This document shows, in pieces, positions 33,437 through 37,708 of a stretch of DNA of 37,708 bases. A program made the translations under genes and the position numbers. Source of the DNA: Flavobacteriales bacterium. GTDB lineage: Bacteria; Bacteroidota; Bacteroidia; Flavobacteriales; BACL11. Position 1 is the stretch's first letter. Each line of letters starts with the position of its first letter. The notes beneath the pieces are model-generated. The model was not told the origin of the DNA. It saw only the letters and a list, made by a program, of their open reading frames with translations, and did not search any database. Location: NCBI GenBank assembly GCA_002683775.1, contig NYTT01000067.1:1-37708 (forward strand). Direction: 5' to 3'.

Positions 33437-34409
33437 ATTCATTATAGATTACTTCCAAAAGAGTTTGTCCTACAGCATTAAGTGTGTTTTTGTCAATGTT
33501 ATCCATATCATCCTTATGGGTATGCCAGTATTTATTGAAATTAGTCTTAGTGGCTGGGTCGTATTCAATGATATCAATCGTTGGTATGCCTGTAATTGTA
33601 TTTACATAGTAATGATCATCAAGAATTTCATTAGCATCTTCAAAAATAAAATAATTACCATAACCTAATTTATTTGCTTTTCTCCAGACTTTTTGTAAAA
33701 CATTATACCCATAAGAAGCTGAAATTTTTTCGTGTCTAAAAGTAGCGTCTTTACCTCCAACCATATCTAACAAAATACCATATCTAGCATAATAATTGGG
33801 TTTATGTAAATTAGCACTCCAGTATTGAGAACCTAAGCACCAAGAATCTTGCATAAATGGGAATTTTGAATTTTCCGGCTGGCCATAATCTTCTGCATCA
33901 AAAAGGATAATATCAATTCCAATTTTTGGGTTCTTGATGCTAAAATTACGAGCTAATTCCATTAAAACTCCAACTCCACTTCCTCCATCATTTGCTCCAA
34001 GTATTGGGCGATTTTGGTTTTTAGTATCATGGTCAGCAATGTGGCGAGAATCCCAATGTGCAAAAAGGGCTATTCTATTGTTTTTTTCTGGAGAGAAACT
34101 TGCAATAATATTTTTTAGAGTATGATTTTTGCCATCATAAGTTCTGATCGGGGCTTCTTGTACGATTACATTTTGTGTGTAATTTTTGAATTTTTTTTCT
34201 AACCAAATAGCACAATTTTTCCACGCCTTTGATGAGATAACTCTAGGTCCAAAATTTACTTGTTTTTGAATGTAACTATATGCAGAGTCTGCATTAAAAG
34301 TAGGAACTTCAATTTTTACTTTCAGTTTTGAAACAGTTTCAGTTTTTTGCTTAGGTTCGTTGGTACAAGCAAAAATAAATAAAGTAGATATGATTAGCAC
34401 AACTCTCAT
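33435..34409 (-). CDS. M28 metallopeptidase-fold lipoprotein, glutaminyl-cyclase-like
   Basis: The 324-residue protein has a lipoprotein signal (FIFACTN, Cys at residue 15). The body follows the order seen in glutaminyl-peptide cyclotransferases: FAHWDSRHIADHD, GANDGGSGVGVLMELA (Zn Asp), ILFDAEDYGQPE (Glu), CLGSQYWSANLH and YWHTHKDDMDNID (Zn His). Such enzymes convert an N-terminal Gln into pyroglutamate, though a simple aminopeptidase is also possible. In Porphyromonas and other Bacteroidota a periplasmic glutaminyl cyclase acts on secreted proteins, which suits this lipoprotein. It is transcribed alone and shares a terminator with the previous unit. Confidence 0.88.
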   Translation of the reverse strand: MRVVLIISTLFIFACTNEPKQKTETVSKLKVKIEVPTFNADSAYSYIQKQVNFGPRVISSKAWKNCAIWLEKKFKNYTQNVIVQEAPIRTYDGKNHTLKNIIASFSPEKNNRIALFAHWDSRHIADHDTKNQNRPILGANDGGSGVGVLMELARNFSIKNPKIGIDIILFDAEDYGQPENSKFPFMQDSWCLGSQYWSANLHKPNYYARYGILLDMVGGKDATFRHEKISASYGYNVLQKVWRKANKLGYGNYFIFEDANEILDDHYYVNTITGIPTIDIIEYDPATKTNFNKYWHTHKDDMDNIDKNTLNAVGQTLLEVIYNE

Positions 34410-34528
34410 TTTGTTTATACCTTTTTAAATTTTTTCTGGAAAATCCCTAAAATATTTTCAATCACTTTTTGTATTCATTTTGATTCGTAATTAACAAATT
34501 AGCACATCTTCAGCTCATCCTATTTGAT

Positions 34529-35998
34529 TTAACTTTTAACTTCCCAACTACTTCCTTCTCTACTGTCTTTTATCTGAATTCCTACTTTATTTAATTCATC
34601 TCGAATCAAATCAGAAGTATTAAAATCTTTGTTTTTTTTAGCATTTCCTCTGAGTTGAAGAACAAGCTCCATGACCTCATTTGTAAGATCGTTTCCACTA
34701 CTTTCTTTAGCAGAAATAAGCCCTAAAATATCAGTAACAAAAATATTGAAAATTGATTTTAACTTTTCTACATCAGAAGATTTTAAACTTTCTTTTCCGT
34801 CTTTTACTGAGTTAATAATCCTAACTCCATCAAATAAATGTGCAATGACAATAGGCGTGTTAAAATCATCATTTATTGCATCGTAGCATTTTTTTTCTAG
34901 TCCACTTACATCATAAGTTGAGCTATCTGAATAAGTAAGTGATTGCAAGGTTTCCATCGCATTCATAAGTTTTTTAAGTCCTTTTTCAGCGGCTTGTAAA
35001 GCCCCATTACTAAAATCTATTGTACTTCTGTAGTGTGCTTGTAAGATGAAAAAACGAATAGTCATTGGAGAATATGCTCTATCTAATTTATCGTGATTTC
35101 CATCAAAAAATTCTTCTAAATTAATGAAGTTCCCAAGAGATTTACCCATTTTTTTACCATCTACAGTAATCATATTATTGTGCATCCAATAGTTCACAGG
35201 GTTACAATTGTTACATGCATTACTTTGGGCTATTTCTGCTTCATGATGTGGAAATACTAAGTCCATTCCACCGCCATGAATATCAAAAGTTTTACCTAGA
35301 TATTTTTCGCTCATTGCAGAACACTCCATATGCCATCCAGGAAACCCTTCCCCCCAAGGGGAACTCCATCTCATAATATGTTCTGAGGTTGCTTTCTTCC
35401 AAATAGCAAAGTCAACTGCACTTTTCTTTTCTGATTGACCGTCTAATACTCTTGTCCCTTCTAATGTGTCCTCTATATTTCTTCCAGATAAAGCACCATA
35501 AGGATATTTTTTATTGTACTTATTTACATCTAAATATATTGAACCATTTACTTCATAAGCAAATCCATTTTTAAGAATTTGTTTTACCATTTCAATTTGT
35601 TCAATAATATGGCCTGTTGCTCTTGGTTCTATTGATGGGGGTAAACAGTTTAGAGCATTCATAGCTTTATGGTAACTTATAGTGTAAAATTGAACAACCT
35701 CCATAGGTTCAAGCTCTTCTAGTCTTGCTTTTTTTGCAATTTTATCCTCTCCTTCCTCTGCATCATTTTCAAGGTGGCCTGCATCTGTTATATTCCTAAC
35801 ATATCTTACTTTGTAATTTGAGTGTTTTAAATACCTAAATACTACATCGAAAGTTATTGCAGGTCTTGCATGACCTAAATGAGGATCACCATAAACTGTA
35901 GGGCCACAAACATATAGCCCTACATGATTTTTAATAATCGACTTAAATTCTTCTTTCTTTCGAGAAAGGGTATTATAGATTTTAATTTTTCTACTCAT
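34529..35998 (-). CDS. cysS: CysS, cysteinyl-tRNA synthetase
   Basis: The 489-residue protein is a class I synthetase with the usual length. The ATP-binding HIGH-type motif is HLGH ([14 protein letters not shown]) and the KMSKS-type loop reads KMGKSLGNF. The zinc ligands are the Cys in [10 protein letters not shown], the Cys in WHMECSAM, and the His-Glu pair in [10 protein letters not shown]. The threonine dehydrogenase-like gene ends 12 bases upstream, so cysS is the second gene of a two-gene unit. Confidence 0.96.
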   Translation of the reverse strand: MSRKIKIYNTLSRKKEEFKSIIKNHVGLYVCGPTVYGDPHLGHARPAITFDVVFRYLKHSNYKVRYVRNITDAGHLENDAEEGEDKIAKKARLEELEPMEVVQFYTISYHKAMNALNCLPPSIEPRATGHIIEQIEMVKQILKNGFAYEVNGSIYLDVNKYNKKYPYGALSGRNIEDTLEGTRVLDGQSEKKSAVDFAIWKKATSEHIMRWSSPWGEGFPGWHMECSAMSEKYLGKTFDIHGGGMDLVFPHHEAEIAQSNACNNCNPVNYWMHNNMITVDGKKMGKSLGNFINLEEFFDGNHDKLDRAYSPMTIRFFILQAHYRSTIDFSNGALQAAEKGLKKLMNAMETLQSLTYSDSSTYDVSGLEKKCYDAINDDFNTPIVIAHLFDGVRIINSVKDGKESLKSSDVEKLKSIFNIFVTDILGLISAKESSGNDLTNEVMELVLQLRGNAKKNKDFNTSDLIRDELNKVGIQIKDSREGSSWEVKS

Positions 35999-36010
35999 AG
36001 TTAAGTAATG

Positions 36011-36955
36011 TTACAGTTTCTTTTGAAGATTTGCAATCATATCTTTTGTAATATTTTCTAAATCATATTTTTTTCTCCAGCCCCAGTCTTGTTTAGCATT
36101 CGAATCATTTATTGATGAAGGCCAAGAATCTGCAATGTCTTGTCGATAGTCAATGTTGTAACTAATTTCAAAATTAGTAATATGTTTGGATATTTCAGCT
36201 GCAATTTCTTTAGGCGAAAAACTTACTCCTGCTAAATTATATGAAGATCTTATTTTTATTTGATTTGCTGGAGCTTGCATTATTTGTATCGTTGCTCTTA
36301 TTGCATCAAACATATGCATCATAGGTAGCTGAGTGTTTTCTGCAATAAAGCTAGTATATTTTCCATATTTAATAGCATTATAGAATATATCTACTGCATA
36401 ATCTGTTGTTCCCCCACCTGGGGCTGCTTTCCATCCAAGTAAACCAGGATATCGCAAACTTCTTACATCAACTCCAAATTTATTAAAATAGTATTCATTC
36501 CATCTTTCTCCTGCTAACTTTGAAATTCCATAAACCGTATTTGGCTCCATAATGGCATGTTGAGGAGCATTATTAGGAGTTGTTGGGCCAAAAACAGCAA
36601 TTGAAGATGGCCAAAATATCTTTTTTATTAAACCATCTTTTGCTAAATCTAAAACATGTGAATGAGATCGAGTATTTAGTTGCCATCCCAACTCAATATT
36701 TTTTTCTGCAGTTGCAGATAGTAATGCAGCCAGTAGGTATACTTGCGAAATATTGTATCTCTTAACTATATCTCTAAGTAACCTTTCATCCATTACATCT
36801 AGATATTCAAAAGGACCAGAATTCATAACCTCTTCTGATGAGGTTTTTATATCGGAGGCTATTACATTTTCATTCCCGTGTATCTTTCTAAGTTCAATAA
36901 CCAGTTCAGTACCTATTTGCCCTGAGGAGCCAATAATTAAAATTTTTTCATCCAT
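36011..36955 (-). CDS. SDR-type L-threonine 3-dehydrogenase-like epimerase
   Basis: The 314-residue protein is an extended SDR with LIIGSSGQIGTELVIEL (NAD binding), a catalytic Ser in FWPSSIAVFGP and Tyr-x3-Lys in TVYGISKLAGER. The block LGWKAAPGGGTTDYAVDIFY followed by YTSFIAENTQLPMMHMFDAI matches the SDR threonine dehydrogenases of Flavobacteria (as in F. frigidimaris), which convert L-threonine to 2-amino-3-ketobutyrate. The -7 box at 36970-36977 with a TTG at 36998-37000 gives a full promoter. cysS follows after 12 bases. Confidence 0.85.
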   Translation of the reverse strand: MDEKILIIGSSGQIGTELVIELRKIHGNENVIASDIKTSSEEVMNSGPFEYLDVMDERLLRDIVKRYNISQVYLLAALLSATAEKNIELGWQLNTRSHSHVLDLAKDGLIKKIFWPSSIAVFGPTTPNNAPQHAIMEPNTVYGISKLAGERWNEYYFNKFGVDVRSLRYPGLLGWKAAPGGGTTDYAVDIFYNAIKYGKYTSFIAENTQLPMMHMFDAIRATIQIMQAPANQIKIRSSYNLAGVSFSPKEIAAEISKHITNFEISYNIDYRQDIADSWPSSINDSNAKQDWGWRKKYDLENITKDMIANLQKKL

Positions 36956-36969
36956 TTTAAAGATTTGTA

Positions 36970-36977
36970 CAAAGATA
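36970..36977 (-). promoter_or_regulatory. Promoter of the threonine dehydrogenase-cysS unit
   Basis: The minus strand reads TATCTTTG, with a TTG 20 bases further upstream (36998-37000), so both the -7 and -33 elements of the Bacteroidota promoter are present. The leader would be about 10 bases. The trhO promoter lies on the other strand just beyond. Confidence 0.65.
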
Positions 36978-37033
36978 ACATATTACGTTATTTGAATCAA
37001 AATATTTTTTGTGGATTAAATTTTGAGATTTTG

Positions 37034-37041
37034 TATCTTTG
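37034..37041 (+). promoter_or_regulatory. Promoter of trhO
   Basis: TATCTTTG, with a TTG 22 bases upstream (37009-37011), fits the full Bacteroidota consensus. The start codon at 37066 lies 25 bases after the -7 box. Confidence 0.65.
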
Positions 37042-37065
37042 CATCGCTTGATAAAAAGAGAAATT

Positions 37066-37708
37066 ATGGACCCAAATACTGGAAAAAAAGATATGTTCAA
37101 TAAATTGAGTAAAGAACTCGCACTTAGAAAACTAGGTGAAGAACAATTTAATAGGAAGACCATATCTTTTTATCGCTATGTGATTTTAGATAATCCCAAT
37201 GAATTAAGAGATTCTTTATATAAAGATTGGAAAAACTTATCCGTCTTTGGCAGAATATATTTAGCTAATGAGGGGATAAATGCACAATTAAGTGTTCCAG
37301 AGCATAATTGGGATAAATTCGTATCTAATGTACATTCAAATAAATATTTCAAGAAGATGCCATTTAAAATTGCTGTTGAAGAAAACGGCCTCTCTTTTTA
37401 CAAATTAACTATTAAAGTAAGAGATCAAATTGTTGCTGATGGTTTACCAATTAACGAATATGACGTTACAAATGTAGGAGCACATTTAAATGCTAAAGAA
37501 TGGAATAAAGCAATGGATAATGGAGCAGTGGTTGTTGATATGAGAAATCATTATGAAAGTGAAATTGGAAAATTTGAAGGAGCTATTTGCCCTGATGTTG
37601 AAACTTTTAAAGAAGAATTACCAGTTGTTAAAGACTTGTTGAAAGGCAAGGAAGATAAGCAGATACTTTTATATTGTACAGGTGGTATTAGGTGTGAAAA
37701 AACTTCTG
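37066..37708 (+). CDS. trhO: TrhO, rhodanese-type tRNA U34 hydroxylase (N-terminal part)
   Basis: The visible 214 codons start MDPNTGKKDMFNKLSKELA. They contain the acylphosphatase-like domain (VFGRIYLANEGINAQLSVPE, YKLTIKVRDQIVADGLP) and most of the rhodanese domain (VVVDMRNHYESEIGKFEGAI), ending just after the catalytic YCTGGIRCEK. TrhO hydroxylates U34 of several tRNAs to 5-hydroxyuridine using oxygen. The gene is cut by the right edge, so the C-terminal zinc-binding part is not visible. It has its own promoter, divergent from the threonine dehydrogenase gene. Confidence 0.92.
   Translation, partial: MDPNTGKKDMFNKLSKELALRKLGEEQFNRKTISFYRYVILDNPNELRDSLYKDWKNLSVFGRIYLANEGINAQLSVPEHNWDKFVSNVHSNKYFKKMPFKIAVEENGLSFYKLTIKVRDQIVADGLPINEYDVTNVGAHLNAKEWNKAMDNGAVVVDMRNHYESEIGKFEGAICPDVETFKEELPVVKDLLKGKEDKQILLYCTGGIRCEKTS

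Noticed and set aside
1..37708. CRISPR array, tRNA, rRNA, insertion sequence or phage genes
   Set aside because: No regularly spaced repeats, cloverleaf-like sequence, transposase, integrase or structural phage motif was found on either strand.

Overview
The window is a compact, AT-rich stretch of chromosome whose proteins are all of the kind found in marine Flavobacteriia (phylum Bacteroidota). The grounds are the succinate dehydrogenase type (one five-helix cytochrome b subunit, then SdhA and SdhB), several small families I know only from Flavobacteria (DUF6427, DUF6341-like and PTGGKRDIDPP-type lipoproteins), and the recurring promoter element TAnnTTTG, the Bacteroidota -7 box. I cannot name the genus. 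Genes are tightly packed: the longest gap without a gene is just under 300 bases, and several convergent pairs share their stop codons. I saw no tRNA, rRNA, CRISPR array, insertion sequence or prophage.

Layout. 1-691 (minus): Fe-S assembly genes, an A-type carrier followed by sufB, which runs off the left edge. 762-3117: thiL facing pepP. 3254-7496 (plus): sdhC-sdhA-sdhB and a nitrilase-family amidase in one run. 7483-11207 (minus): a lipoprotein and the B12-dependent ribonucleotide reductase nrdJ. 11450-17144 (minus): purQ with a DUF6427 membrane protein, and lepA-yebC-purD, with a small DUF6341-like gene inserted on the plus strand. 17232-20950: DUF2061, rhomboid protease, polA. 20947-23621 (minus): two tiny two-helix membrane proteins either side of a perfect palindrome, then cystathionine gamma-synthase and an SDR. 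23696-27046 (plus): EamA transporter, yicC, gmk, nadD and a small lipoprotein. 27098-31508: an rhlE helicase, then on minus a cupin-like oxygenase, an ABC exporter and an HxlR regulator broken by a one-base shift. 31624-33376 (plus): a CDGSH-like/YceI fusion, a pirin with an export-type N-terminus and a small basic protein. 33435-36955 (minus): a glutaminyl-cyclase-like M28 lipoprotein, cysS, and an SDR threonine dehydrogenase. 37066 to the end (plus): trhO, cut by the right edge.

Most of this is housekeeping. The parts worth a second look are: polA, whose proofreading domain has lost its metal ligands; the hxlR/ABC versus yceI/pirin divergent locus, with a frameshifted regulator, a cluster of seven TTAC motifs in the shared control region and a membrane protein joining a CDGSH-like Fe-S motif to YceI; a JmjC/cupin protein with HxA in place of HxD; and promoters so close to thiL and lepA that their mRNAs are probably leaderless. 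I see no clear evidence of a wholly new multi-gene system; the 31.2-33.4 kb locus is the best candidate for one.
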